DNA of 64,000 nt from Caecitellus pseudoparvulus (taxonomy: Eukaryota; Bigyra: Bicosoecida): positions 496,001 to 560,000 of the forward strand of contig CBFFRQ010000043.1 of assembly GCA_965644315.1 (NCBI GenBank). The letters run 5' to 3'. Position 1 is the stretch's first letter; every line of letters begins with the position of its first letter. Below are positions 11,348 through 22,138 of this stretch, piece by piece. Both the position numbers and the translations under genes were made by a program. The notes under the pieces are model-generated. The model was given only the letters and a program-made list of their open reading frames with translations. It had not been told where the DNA came from and made no database searches.

Positions 11348-13586
11348 TCACTTCTTGCCAGGGCTCCACTCCGACAGGGCAGCGACATCCACCCAGTCCG
11401 TTTCAGAGGCCTGTGCGGCAGGGTGCAGTGCGGGGGCAGCGGCGGGAGCATGGGCTGCCTGGTGGCTGGTGGGGGCCTGTGCAGGCATTCGCATGAAGGG
11501 GGGCAACAGGCCCCCCTGCGCCTTCGCTCGCTCTGCAGCCGCAGTGAAGACGTCGGGCATGGCAGCCTGCCCCAGCTTCGGCATGCCTTCATAGGCGGTG
11601 ATGAGGTCAGTGACATTGTCCAGGGCGGCCCCGAAGGCGCCCGGGCCCACCATGTCGTCGTCTTGCAGGATGGCGGTGTAGTGGTGCAGGTGGGCGCGCA
11701 TGTTGTACAGGCGCAAGAAGTCACTGCGCAGCGCCCGCAGCGGCTCTGCTATGCCGCTGCTGTTATTCAGGATGGTCACGGCGGCCGGTGCGTACGGCGG
11801 CGGCGCCGCTGTGAGCCCGGTCTTGACGCCGTCTATGTTCCAAGCGGCCAGGCGCAGCGGCACAGCCCGCTTGCGCGGCGCCCAAAATGCCGGCAGGCCG
11901 TAAGCCTTCTCATTGCGCAGGCCGGTGATGCGGTGGATGTTGCGTTCCAGGTCGCTGACCTGCACGCCCTGCCCACGAGCCAGGACGCCTGCCGCCGCTG
12001 ACACAGCCGACGACGCGACATCGGGGGACATGCTGACGAGGGCGTTGAACCTGGAGGTGGCGCCGACGAAGAGCTCGTCCACCTTGCCGTGAGCGGTGCG
12101 CGAAGCGGCGGCCCACCGTCCCCGCTGCGTGCGGGCCTTGGCTGGGAAGGGGGCCATGGAGCTCGTCACGAACTGCAGGGTGGGGAAGGGCACCAGGTTC
12201 GTCGCGATTTCGTTCAAGTCCACGTTGAGCTCGCCGTGGAAGCGCACTGGCGCGGTGATGTTGCTCAGCTGCGGCGGGAATGGGGCGGGGGGTGTGCAGG
12301 CTGCTGCACACACGGCGGGCTGCGGAAGGGCTCGAGCGGGGACGCACCAAAGCTGCACCCAGAGAATTCATGGCGTCAAAGGCGGAGCTCGAGCGCGCGC
12401 TGGGGGCTTGGGGTGGACTGGCCGCGGCCTGTTTGGGGCATTCGCTGGCCGGGTCGCTGGGGGTGCTTGCCTGGGACCTGTACCTCGCCTCCAGGTCGGC
12501 CAGCCGCCCTGCCCCGACAACAGCCCCATCAACCTGTGTGTGCTCCCTGCGGGAGGGCGCGCGGGGGTCCCCCACGACGCGCTCAGAGCCAGGCCGCCGC
12601 TGTCGCCCCCTGCGACCGCGCCCTCGCCCCGCTGCTGGGGCAGCCTTACGCCCCGCTGTGAGGCGCGCCGTGGCAGCGCGCTGAGCGCTGACAGCAGCAG
12701 GGGAGGGAGAGGTGGAAGGCTGTCTGGTGGAGGCCCTGGCTCCCGGCTGCTGGGCTGTGGGCAGGGGCGCGGCGCCGGACGGGGTCGCCGCCGCTGGCAG
12801 GGAGGGCCCCAGATCGCCCCAGCGCTGCACCACGCGCCCCAGGGCGTCGTTGTCCATGGGGAAGGCGACGTCACAGTGCTCCGTGACCATGTTCAGGGCC
12901 AAGACGGCGTTGTAGGGCGACGTGACGACATCGTCCACCCTGGCCGGCCACACGGGCATGCTGAGGCGGAACATGGACGGGTACCAGTCTGCACAGGCCT
13001 GCAGCAGGTAGGAACCCAGGCCCGACCCAGTGCCACCTCCCAGGGAATGCAGGGCGAAGAAGCCTTGGGGCGAGTCACATGGCTCAAGGGTCTGCTGCAG
13101 CGTATCGTGCAGCTCAGAGTCGTACTTGGGCCCGTACACACAGAAGCCGTGGGCCCAGTTGTTGCCTGCTCCGGACACGTCAGTGACGAGGGAGGCGTGT
13201 GGAAACAGCTCCCCCAGTGGGGAAGCCTGCAGCTGCCGCACAACGCCTTGCTCGGTGTCAATGAGGACGGCCCGTGCCCGCAGCGCCGCAAGCTGGCTGT
13301 ACCTTCGCCCGAGGCCATCGGCAGCGAGTGGTACGTCCGGTTCGTGTGACTGCCAGGAACCCCCACGCAAGTCAACGTTCCGAAAGAATGCAGACATGGC
13401 TTCATCGAATCGGCCGCCCTCGCAGACCTGCAAGCGGCGGGGAAAGCTGCCTGCCTGGGCATGTGGCGTTTCAAGCTGAAACGACGGGCTCACCGCTGCG
13501 TGCTCTGCAAGCGCCATGTCCCAAAACTTCCAGCCAATCTGGTTCCCACATTGGCCAACTTGCAATGTGATGATTTCCCGCGGCAT
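11348..13586 (-). CDS. TUBE1: Epsilon-tubulin
   Basis: Two exons: 13586-12348 and 12268-11348, joined in phase 0 over a 79-nt intron. The N-terminus REIITLQVGQCGNQIGWKFW is a tubulin GTPase start. FFRNVD, SGAGNNWAHG, the signature GGGTGSGLGSYLL and TSPYNAVLALNM follow epsilon-tubulin closely. Across the splice, FDAMNSLGAAL continues into LSNITAPVRF and then LNVDLNEIATNLVPFP, as in epsilon-tubulin. The protein acts at centrioles/basal bodies, where it is needed for stable triplet microtubules. Between DLGPSLP and FDAMN there is a low-complexity Ala/Arg/Pro insertion of about 100 residues beyond the human protein. The C-terminal tail is also extended. Presence of this gene implies triplet-type centrioles. 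Confidence 0.92.
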
Positions 13587-13811
13587 CTTGGCGTCGATGT
13601 GGGTCCCCTCCCAGCGGGACGACGGCGCAAAGGTTGGATGCCAAGGCTTGCCGATGGGATGCGCGATGCTGTTGCAGCTCGCCTGCAGTCACAACGGACA
13701 ATTCACACACCCCAAGTATACTGCCGGGGTGATTGGTCCTTGCATGGCCTAGGACCGACCCGCAGCGGGGCCTGGCCTCATCTTTGCGCGTGTTTTGGGG
13801 GTGGCTGAGCA
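13587..13811. other. Short divergent intergenic region
   Basis: 225 bases separate the epsilon-tubulin start (minus) and the GT13 start (plus). No gene or clear motif is seen; it is likely a shared promoter. Confidence 0.35.
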
Positions 13812-15194
13812 ATGTCTGCGACAGCACCACACATGGACCACGATGGCGCTGCCTCCTCCATCACGCACCGCAAGGTCGCCGCAGCTGCTGCATCACGCCT
13901 GGACGTACCCGCACCCCCAAGTCTATCCCCGGTCGTTCGATCAGCCCCTGCCAAGCGTGTGCACTGGTGCTGTACGTGTGCATGCACCCGCTGTTTTGCA
14001 CGAGCGATTTCCGCAAGCATCGACACGCTGCACCGCTTCACAGTGATGCTGGCTGGCAGCTGTGCGGCAGTGTTCGGAGCTGCCTTTGTGCTCATTTCGC
14101 TCGTGAATGCGTGGCTGTTCCACGTGGAGCTGAGCCGCGTGCGGGACGTCATCAAGACCATGACCTTGCCAGTGGACTTCAAGCCCATCCTCATCCCTGC
14201 ATACTCACGCCCAGAGTACCTGCGCCAAGTCCTCGAAGCAGTGACAACAGCAGACGGATTTGGCGAAGTGTGTGAGCCTGGCTGTGCTTTCTGATGCAAG
14301 CTGACACTGTCGCCGCGCCTCTCTGCCCACTGCTCAGACGGTCGTTGTCGTGTCTCAAGATGGCTCAAACGAAGGTATCAGGGACTTGATTGACGAGTAC
14401 TCCGTGTCAAGTGGGTGCCCCCCGCATCTTGTGCATGTGGTCACGGCTTGTCATGCCATGCGGGACGCCCTCCTTTCCTCTGCGCAGGCGGCGGCCGGGT
14501 CGTGCGCATGTGGCACACTCAGCCGTACCTCAACATCCCTCAGCGCTTCTACCGCACCGACGCCCCGACGGCAGCGAATGTCAAGTACTTGCTCACGCTG
14601 GCCATGGAGTACTTGGAGGCGTCAGGCGCCATCGTCCTGGAGTCCGACATCGCGCCCTCCCCAGACTTCTACAGGTACTTCCAGTGGGCTGGGCACCACC
14701 TGGCCCGGGACCCCCACCTCGCGCAGCGGGTGTTCACCGTGAACGGCTTCCACCACGACTCCAAGGCGTCAAACGATCTGTTCACCATGACGGCAGACCG
14801 GTACGGCTTCATGGTGTGGGGCTGGTTGTGCCCGGCTCACTCCTGGCCCCTCATCCGGGACAACTGGACCTGGTACCACAACTGGGACATTACCATGGAG
14901 TACTCCATCCGCAGGGGCGTTGCCGGGAACGAGAAGGTGTCTCTGTCCCCCATGGTCTCCCGCGTGCGCAACATCGGCATGACAGGCATCAACTTCAACA
15001 TTCCCGACAAGGCCACCCAGCGACGGTGGCTGGATCTGCACGTGCCTGCAGGGCCCGTGAAGTACAAAGACGAGGCAGGGAACTGGAAGCCCATGACCAT
15101 TGAGCCCCATCCACTGGGCCCACAGGCCGGCAAGCAGCCCGCAGGCACCCGCGAGACTCTGCAAGCCATCGAAAGGGTGCATGAGGCACCTTGA
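13812..15194 (+). CDS. GT13 family (GnT-I/POMGnT-like) glycosyltransferase, type II membrane protein
   Basis: Exons 13812-14267, 14338-14410 and 14488-15194 join in phase, giving 411 residues. A membrane anchor spans about residues 77-100 (LAGSCAAVFGAAFVLISLVN). The lumenal domain starts with PILIPAYSRPEYLRQVLEAV and VVVSQDGS, the GT-A nucleotide-binding start of GnT-I. The metal-site triplet is ESD (228-230, in GAIVLESDIAPSPDFYRYF) where animal GnT-I has EDD. Later landmarks are TVNGFHHD, GFMVWGWLCPAHSW, NWDITMEYSIRRG and PMVSRVRNIGMTG, which parallel GLGWLL, WDDW and RPEISRT-FG in GnT-I. The family adds beta-linked GlcNAc to N-glycan or O-mannosyl acceptors in the Golgi. Which acceptor is used cannot be told from the sequence. 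Confidence 0.85.
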
Positions 15195-15652
15195 CAGCGA
15201 CGCTGCCAGCTGAGCAAGCACAGCGACGCACCAAATTGCAATGCACCATAGCACTCGTGGAAGCTTGTTGCATTACGTGGGCACTCAGTGCCATGCCCTT
15301 TGCTGGCAGCGAATGGCGGCCCGTACTTTACACTGCCGTGCCTTCGTTTCAGGCGCGTTTCACAACTCAGTGCGGCGCTTTTGAAGCGTGTTGGTGGGCT
15401 TGTCCGCTGCGCATGGGAAAAGAGACTGGAAGAATGCAGCAAGTGCCGTCTTTGGATTCTGTCAACTTGTGAGTGTCCGTTGCTCGTGCAGTGATCTGGC
15501 CACAGTCACCGTGTTGACGCATGCCACATTGCAGGCTTCTGCTGGGCATCTCCTCTGAATCTGTGACCGTGCGCCCCCCCCTGGTGGCTCAGCGCTTGAT
15601 CCAAGCTGCCGGCGCGATACGATGGGGCTCTTTCCGGGGCTCTTTGGAGGAC
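15195..15652. other. Intergenic, nothing recognised
   Basis: About 460 bases between the GT13 stop and the first Met of the next gene. The sequence 15237-15245 TGCAATGCA lies 43 nt after the GT13 stop and matches a motif seen at several 3' ends in this window. No coding exon is supported. Confidence 0.35.
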
Positions 15653-17029
15653 ATGGCGGCCTCTGGTCGCTCCGCCGCCTTCACGCCGCGACGCACCCCA
15701 GCGTCGCAAGCTGCGTGCGCAGCCAAGCTCCGAGGGACGCCGTCGCCCTCCCCGGCGTCAGTGTCGGATGCCGTCAGCACAGAGAGCACAGCAGTGCTTC
15801 TGCACCAGCCAGCGTCGCTGCCTCCAACTCAGGACGCGAAATCCTCCAGCGCAGGGCCCCACCTTGTCCCGCGAGTCTCTCCTCCTCCCGACGGCTGGGG
15901 CGGCAGCCTGGGCGACGGAAGCGGCATCCAAGGATCACTCCACCCGGAGCAAGCAAGCAGCATGCCTACGCTAGGCCAGGATGTCGCCTGCTCTCCTGCG
16001 GCTCAGCGCCGACAGGTGCAGGGGGCGGCTGGAGCCAGCGGGGCTCCCGGTGGGACGCCAGTGGCTGTGCCACACAGGCGCGGGGCAGAGGGACAGAGCA
16101 GCCCCCACATGTCTGTCGAGGGGGATTCCTCATCGCACGAGAGCAGCCCCCTCTCTGCGTGGTGGCTGGGCGGTGGGGCCGACGCCCCCCATGGCGCCTT
16201 GCCTGGGAGCCCGCCCGCTCAACCTGAGCGCCAAGCCGGAGCGTCAGCTGCACCCACACGTGGGCTAGGCGCAGACAAGAAGGTGAGGGGGCGGCCTGCT
16301 CCTGCGTGGTTCCCCACGACCAACTCCCAAGGCGAGGTGCAGTCCAGCAACACCTCTCCCTCTGCGGCGCTGGTGGAGACAGAGCGGCAAGACCTGCCCC
16401 AACACGACTCAGGCTCAAAGCGGGCTGCTCTGTCCTCTGCTGGCCTGGAGCAGGCCACCGCCCACTTGCGGCGGCAAGCTGTCGCCGACACCCGGCAGTT
16501 GCAGTTGATGCTGCAGGGAGGCCGCGCAGGGCAGGCCAAGCGAGGGCGGCCGGGTGGGGAGCAGGTGCCAGAGCCTGCTCCCAAGCACCGGCCTGAGGCC
16601 GCGCAGGGCTGGACCGGCGCAGGTGGGCACCGAAGGCGCACAGCTGGCATGGCTGAAGGAGCGGCGCGCTTCTTGGAAGCGACAGATGCGGGTGGGGGGA
16701 GACCGGGCGATGCGGACCGAGTGCAGGAGCGTGGCACGCTGCCAGTGGCAGCTCACGCATCTCGCTGTGCCAGGCTGCTGGCCAATGCGGAGAACATCTT
16801 GCGGGGGCAGACGCCGGCCAGGGCACGACACATGCAGCCAGCCGAGCTGTCAGGGCGAGAACTGGAGCAGGCCGTGGAGGCATACCCCTGCCCCTGCTGT
16901 GTTGCATTCCTCAAGAGTCTGCCGCCGGGGCCGCTGCAACGCCTGGTGCTGCAAGGTCTGCAGGAACACTTCAGCCAGAACACCCCCCCCACGCCGCCCC
17001 ACATCCATGACTTGTGGCTGAGCCTGTAG
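15653..17029 (+). CDS. Hypothetical protein, largely disordered
   Basis: About 458 residues if translation starts at Met 15653 (MAASGRSAAFTPRRTPAS); the frame is open further upstream, so a missed 5' exon is possible. Residues 1-330 are Ser/Pro/Gly/Ala-rich and probably disordered. The last 90 residues look folded: ANAENILRGQTPARARHMQP, then SGRELEQAVEAYPCPCCVAF and KSLPPGPLQRLVLQGLQEHF. The CPCC pair could bind metal, but only two such cysteines are present. I do not recognise a family. It is convergent with syntaxin-18, with the stops 34 nt apart. Confidence 0.55.
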   Translation: MAASGRSAAFTPRRTPASQAACAAKLRGTPSPSPASVSDAVSTESTAVLLHQPASLPPTQDAKSSSAGPHLVPRVSPPPDGWGGSLGDGSGIQGSLHPEQASSMPTLGQDVACSPAAQRRQVQGAAGASGAPGGTPVAVPHRRGAEGQSSPHMSVEGDSSSHESSPLSAWWLGGGADAPHGALPGSPPAQPERQAGASAAPTRGLGADKKVRGRPAPAWFPTTNSQGEVQSSNTSPSAALVETERQDLPQHDSGSKRAALSSAGLEQATAHLRRQAVADTRQLQLMLQGGRAGQAKRGRPGGEQVPEPAPKHRPEAAQGWTGAGGHRRRTAGMAEGAARFLEATDAGGGRPGDADRVQERGTLPVAAHASRCARLLANAENILRGQTPARARHMQPAELSGRELEQAVEAYPCPCCVAFLKSLPPGPLQRLVLQGLQEHFSQNTPPTPPHIHDLWLSL

Positions 17030-17063
17030 CGCCAGCCCAGCGGCTTGCCCCAGCATCCCGCCT

Positions 17064-18216
17064 TCACGCAAAGTAGTCCAGCGCCAACAGCAGCAGCCCA
17101 GCCGCAACCAGCAGCCAGAACACCGCCCAACGGAAGGTGCCTTCGCCTTCCAGGGCTTCGTCAAGCTGCTTCGTGCCTTGTGTGAGGGCTGCGTTGGACT
17201 CTTCGGCCGTGGCTTGCACGCTGAGGATGGTGCTGGCCTGGGCGCTGACCTGGTCCGTGAAACGCCCCACTAGCTCAGACACCTCTTGCATGCGGCGCAA
17301 GATAGCCTCTGATTCATGCTGGTCCTGCTTTGCTTCCGGGCGGGCTTGCAGCTGCGTCGTGCCCTGGCCCAGCGCCTGGCCACGCTGCGGCTCGCCACCC
17401 GCTGCCGCTCCTCCCACACCTGCCGCCCCCTCATCCTGCCCGCGCACCCCCCGCAGGGCGTGCTGGAGCCCGCTCATGGCTCCTTTGACAGTGGACAGCA
17501 CGTGGTCTGCATCGCCAGAGGTCAGCGCCCCCACCGCCTGCACAGCCCGCGCGGTGAAGCTGCTGTCCCCCACCCCGCCAGGCACTCCTCCAGCCGCCTC
17601 GCCACGAGCAGGCGGCAAGCGCAAGTCCAGCAATTCGACCGCCCTCGCCGCCTGCATGGCCTTCACTTGACTGGACACGTCTTGCAGGTCGCTGAAGAGG
17701 CAGTCTGCGATGCCGTCCAGGTGTGCCAGCTTGGACCCAGGCGGCCCTGGGTGTGGCAGGCTCTCCAGGGCAGCGCCCTCTGTGTAGCAGGGAGGGGCGG
17801 CGGTGGTGAATGCACGAATGGGGGTCCTGTGACTGAGCACTGCGCCGGCAGGCTCACGTTTCACTGCCCGGCGCAGGCGTTGTATGGCGTTGCCGGCTCC
17901 CTTCAGGAAGGCCATGGCACTGCGGTCCACTCCTGCACGCTCCTCAGCAGACATCTCCGGGTGGCCATGGCCCCCAAGGTATGGCTCAGAAATGCTCTCC
18001 AACATGTGTTTCATGCGGCGCAGTTGCTCCGCCTGCTCGGCAGGGACGTGGGATTGTGTTGGCTGTTTCACCGGCGTTTCACATTGCCTGCCTCACGATC
18101 GACTGTGCGCTCAGCACAAACATGGAGAGCCGAGGGCGCCCAGAAGCGGTGGCAGAAAGCGCATCATCACTCTCGCCACTTTGCATCAGCTGCTGCACTT
18201 CTTGAGTGCGGTCCAT
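17064..18216 (-). CDS. STX18: Syntaxin-18-like Qa-SNARE of the ER
   Basis: Exon 1 is 18216-18097 (MDRTQEVQQLMQSGES start) and exon 2 is 18032-17064, joined in phase over a 64-nt intron, giving about 362 residues. The N-terminal helical part MSAEERAGVDRSAMAFLKGA followed by NAIQRLRRAVKRE matches the syntaxin-18 block MTDTERDQIDQDAQIF-AIQQLR. The C-terminus has a SNARE heptad region (HESEAILRRMQEVSELVGRF onward) and a tail anchor, FRWAVFWLLVAAGLLLLALD. In the family (syntaxin-18/Ufe1/SYP81) it drives retrograde Golgi-to-ER fusion together with the Dsl1/NRZ complex. The middle contains a long Gly/Ala-rich linker that animals lack. The CCDC47 gene follows upstream on the same strand. Confidence 0.85.
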
Positions 18217-18387
18217 GCCGCAACCACGGAGTGTGGCACTCGCCTGACAAGGCAGGCGACGCAGGCAAGCTGCCCACACTGCTCCAGTTGGAGGCAGGGA
18301 AATGTGACCATGCCGCAGTCGTGCTCCCCAAAAGCTGGTAGGGTGTTTGTATTGTGGCCGAGGGGTGCCCACGCCAACAGCGTCCAC

Positions 18388-19824
18388 TTACCCCTTGGCC
18401 ATCACACGGGGCTTGCGCATGCGGTTGCGCACCGCCTTCCGCTGCTTCTTCGCCATGAGCTTCCCCGCAGCGCGCTGGTCCTTCATGTTCACCAGGCGCT
18501 CGTGCTCTGCGCGGGCCTGCTCCTCCCTCGCCTGCCGCATCTTCTCCGCGCGCTCCTCCTCCGCCTCCTTGTTCGCAGCGGCGGCCATGGAAGCTCGCAG
18601 GGCGTTGCTGTGCGCCAGCGCCTTCCGGCTCAGGCTCAGGCGGGACACGATGTCCACACACTTGCACGCCAGCAGGAGCAGCGGCTTCAGCTCCAGCAGC
18701 GCCTCCACCCTGGAGCTGGCTTGCTCGCCCGACGGCAGCAGCTGGCCCGGGCCAGGCAGCTTGAACTTGAAGCGCAGCACCTTGTCGGAGAGCTGCATGG
18801 AGGCAGGCGCGCCCAGCAGCGCGTGGTCTGTGAAGTGCGCCATCTGGAACAGGCTCGTGCGCTGGGAGGGCGCGGGCTTGCCTGTCTTTGGCTTCTTGGA
18901 GGACTTGTCGGCGCCGCGGGGAGGGGGGCCGTGCACGGCCAGGGCCTGGGCGAACTCGGCCGTGAGGATCTTGGACAGCACCTCGGGCGCGTCGGTGACG
19001 AAGGTGAAGGAGGACAGGTCCTCCGCAGTGGCCTGGACACCCGTGATGGCCGCGGGCTTGGGGATGACCTTGGCCAGGTCGCGCAGGTCTGCGGCGTCGC
19101 TGTGCGCAGTCTTGGCGGTGCGGGCGGGCAGCACGCCCAGCACGAAGGGGGCCATGCTGGTCATGGGCACCTCCACCACCACGCTGTCCGTGAAGGAGCT
19201 GGGCTTCACCAGAGACACCAGCCAGGACAGCAGGTCCTGCCGCGGCGCCAGCTGCAGGGTCACCAGCATGCCCTCGCAGCCCCGCCGACCCGAAGCGTAC
19301 AGTGTGAACTCATTGGCACTCTCTCGGCGGTAGGCGCTGCCGTCGTCCCCGCAGGCCCCCACCTCGGCGAACTGGCTCGCCAGCGTGGGCTTGGCCATGG
19401 TCAGGAAGTCTTGCGCGATGGAGGAGTTGGTGGAGGAACCGACGAAGTACAGACCCACGTACACCAGGGCGATGGTGGCACCAAGCATTTCCAGCTCGTA
19501 AGTCTGGCGCACTTTGCCCTGCTTTGCTGTCAGGCTGGGCGTGTCTTCAAGGGGCGCGGACGCCGCCTCGTTTTCTGCACTCGCATCCGCACCATCGGCG
19601 TTCACTTGCGAGGCAAAGCTTGCGTCAACCTCCTCCTCCTCCAGGGCATCGAACTCGTCGATTTCATCGAGGCCGTCTTCTGCGGTCGCTTCTGGGTGGC
19701 GCGGTCAGGAGCAAGGTGGACAGACGTGGAGCGGCGGCTTGGTGTAATTTCCGCACTCACCCCCGAGCACACTGCCAGCCAGAAGCCCAACAGCGAGGAG
19801 GGCTAGCAGGGGCGCAGCTCTCAT
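18388..19824 (-). CDS. CCDC47: CCDC47-like (PAT complex subunit, calumin family)
   Basis: Exon 1 starts at ATG 19824 and encodes a signal peptide (MRAAPLLALLAVGLLAGSVL). A GTGAGT donor leads over about 70 nt to the second exon, which begins with an acidic lumenal stretch (EIDEFDALEEEEVD). A single membrane span follows (EMLGATIALVYVGLYFVGSS), then a cytosolic domain. The end is a very basic coiled coil (AKKQRKAVRNRMRKPRVMAKG). Signal peptide, acidic lumenal part, one span and a Lys/Arg-rich coiled C-terminus is the CCDC47 architecture. VVVEVPMTSMAPFVLGVLP matches the family's EIPLTAIQTFVFALG block. CCDC47 acts at the ER translocon with Asterix in multipass protein insertion. About 475 residues, near the usual 480. 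Confidence 0.88.
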
Positions 19825-20274
19825 TGTGATACTTGTCCCTGTGTCAGCTCGAAGCGCTCGCCAGGTGAATCACCCCACACGTCGCAGGGCCCTGCTGATG
19901 CAACACGTGTTGGGCGGCGCTTGGATGTGGGCACAGAGCGGCTGCCTTCGGGGCGATGGCGGCAGTTGTGGCAAACTGGGGGCAAGCACATGCCACCACT
20001 TTGTGTTTTGGACTGAAGTTGTGAACACTGCCTCTGCCTGCCTCCACATTGACTCTCTGGCTTGGGCCGAGCTGCAAAACTGGTCAGCCGAGGCAAAGAG
20101 CGCTGCAAACTGCGTCAAAACCAAAACTCCGACCTGCAAGCGAAGCCATAACAACGCCTGCTTGTCAGGACGCCTCCCTGCGCCCCTGCTGCTCCGCGTC
20201 CCGAGCAGCAGCCCGGCTGCCGTTTCACCTTGTAGCTCCTTTGCTACTTGCTGGCGGCTGTCGTCGGGGGAAAG
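19825..20274. other. Intergenic, divergent promoter region
   Basis: 450 bases between the CCDC47 start (minus) and the next plus-strand gene. No coding exon or RNA gene is recognised. Confidence 0.35.
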
Positions 20275-22040
20275 ATGGCAGCTCAGGAAGGGGACCGGAT
20301 ATTTTGGAGGTCTAGAATTGTGGACTGCACCGAAGACAGCGCAGCCACCGTAGGAAAGGCTGCGTTTGAGTACGAGTGTGCATCCGTGCGTGAAACGCTG
20401 GCGGTGGGCTGCGCAGCAGAGGGCAACAGTCCGTTCTGTGCACGTGCCACAGGAGAACGAACTTCGGGACACCATCACCCTCATTCACTTCCTGCTGCTG
20501 ATCACACTGAGTATCCTGATGGTGAGTTGCGAGGCTGCTGCTTCCCTTCCTGCAGCTGGTTGCTGCACAGGCAACCTGCGCCGCGCAGGGGTGTCTCTAC
20601 GGAGCGGCGAACCGCATTTCCAATGCTAGGCTGCAACGCCAAGAAGTCCGCATTCAGCGCCAGCCGCAGCTTGTGCCTGCTCCTCCGAAGAAGGTCCGTG
20701 AACTACGCATGGCGGCGCTCGGCTCGCTGTCCAGCACGCCCAGCCCTTCCCTGCGCAGGGCGCTGTCGCAGACTCCATCCGCCGGGCCAACGACAACGCC
20801 TGCGCGATCCCGCACATGTACGGCGCGGCACATCGTCTGGGGGTGCTGCCACCCCTCCCTGCGCCGCCGCCCCTCCTCGCCCCAGCCGTCACCTTCACGG
20901 ATGGGGTGGTGGCTGCCTTGCGAGATTTATGTGCGTGCCCCGGCCTGCCTCACCAGGGCCAGAGCACGCCACGCACCTGTGACGCGCCTCCACCCCCTCC
21001 CAGGCCAAGTCATCGCGAGGACATATCCTGGCTCGTCGGACGCGGAGCGTGTCCTGAGCATGCTCAGTTCCCGGCACCCTCTGCGGGATGTGGGGCAGCT
21101 CGTCGCCACCACCCTGCGCAAGCACTTGGTACAGCGGGGCGCATCTCTCTCAGCCCTTCTAAGCCGCCAGAGCAGTGCCCAGCCGCCTTCGGGTTCAGGG
21201 CGCCCGCCCTCCTTCTCCTCGGGGGGGCTGCCGCACGCCGCCGCCCCCCCTCCCCCCATCCGGCCACCAGCTCCCCCAGCCCGCCACCGTGGCAGCGACG
21301 ACGGCGCAGCAGCGGCACAGCGTGAGCCTCCCTCTGGCACAGGTATGGACAGCAAGGCCAGTGCGGGGCAGGAGCTGCCGTACGTGCGGCTGCACCGGCC
21401 AACTAGCTCGCAGGCTGCCCAGCGGCGCAGCAACATCGTGGGGGACTCAAAGCGCCCCCTTTCGGACTCTGGCAGCTCGACAGAGGAGGACTTCACAAGG
21501 GAGAGCAGCTCTGACAGCCAGGCACTCCCTGTCCTCCCGCGTGTCTTTTCACACCCTGGTGCGGAGCAGGCGCAGCCAGCGTACTCACACGTGCACCGGC
21601 CAGGCAGCAGTGGCGACGATGTGGGCATGCGCACTCTGTCCACTCTGCCGGAGCGCGTGCAAGAAGCTGTGGACCAAGTGACTCTGCTGTTCAACAAGCC
21701 GACCCTGGTGCCGGCGGGTTCGCTGTCCCGCCTGCCCCTGGGCGCCGACCACGAGCACTGCCTGGCGCTGGTGCGTCTGCTGGTCAGCCTGCGGCGTGAA
21801 GTTGTCCTGAGCGCCGCGAGGGTGGATGCGCTGGCACGCCAGGCGGCTGCGGCGGCTCAGGCTGCGTCGGTGGCCGAGATGCACTTCGGCGTGGGGGCCC
21901 CCGCTGCAGGGGGTCGGTCAGCCGAGGGTCACGCTCATGGGCAGCGCCCCAGTCACAGCGGGGAGGGGCAAGCGAGTCAGCCCCATGAGGGGGGGGGTGG
22001 CCAGCATATCCGGCACCGCAGTCGAGCAAGCCACGAGTGA
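20275..22040 (+). CDS. Hypothetical single-pass membrane protein
   Basis: Five exons fit in phase: 20275-20349, 20453-20521, 20556-20693, 20759-20930 and 21004-22040, giving about 496 residues. Intron 2 would be only 34 nt, so that junction is the weakest. A hydrophobic span at residues 30-55 (ITLIHFLLLITLSILMLVAA) follows a short acidic N-terminus. After it comes a basic Gln/Arg-rich helix (RISNARLQRQEVRIQRQPQL) and a helical part with TFTDGVVAALRDL and RTYPGSSDAERVLSML. A long Pro/Ser/Ala-rich region follows, and a helical block near the end (ERVQEAVDQVTLLFNKPTLV). I do not recognise the family. The span near the N-terminus could act as a signal anchor. Confidence 0.55.
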
Positions 22041-22138
22041 TCTCCCCTCAAACGAGAATATACATGTATTAACCAGCGAGCAGGGCCAGGCACTGATTCT
22101 GGCGCGTGGTGCCAAGGAATTTGTATGCGACACGCAAC

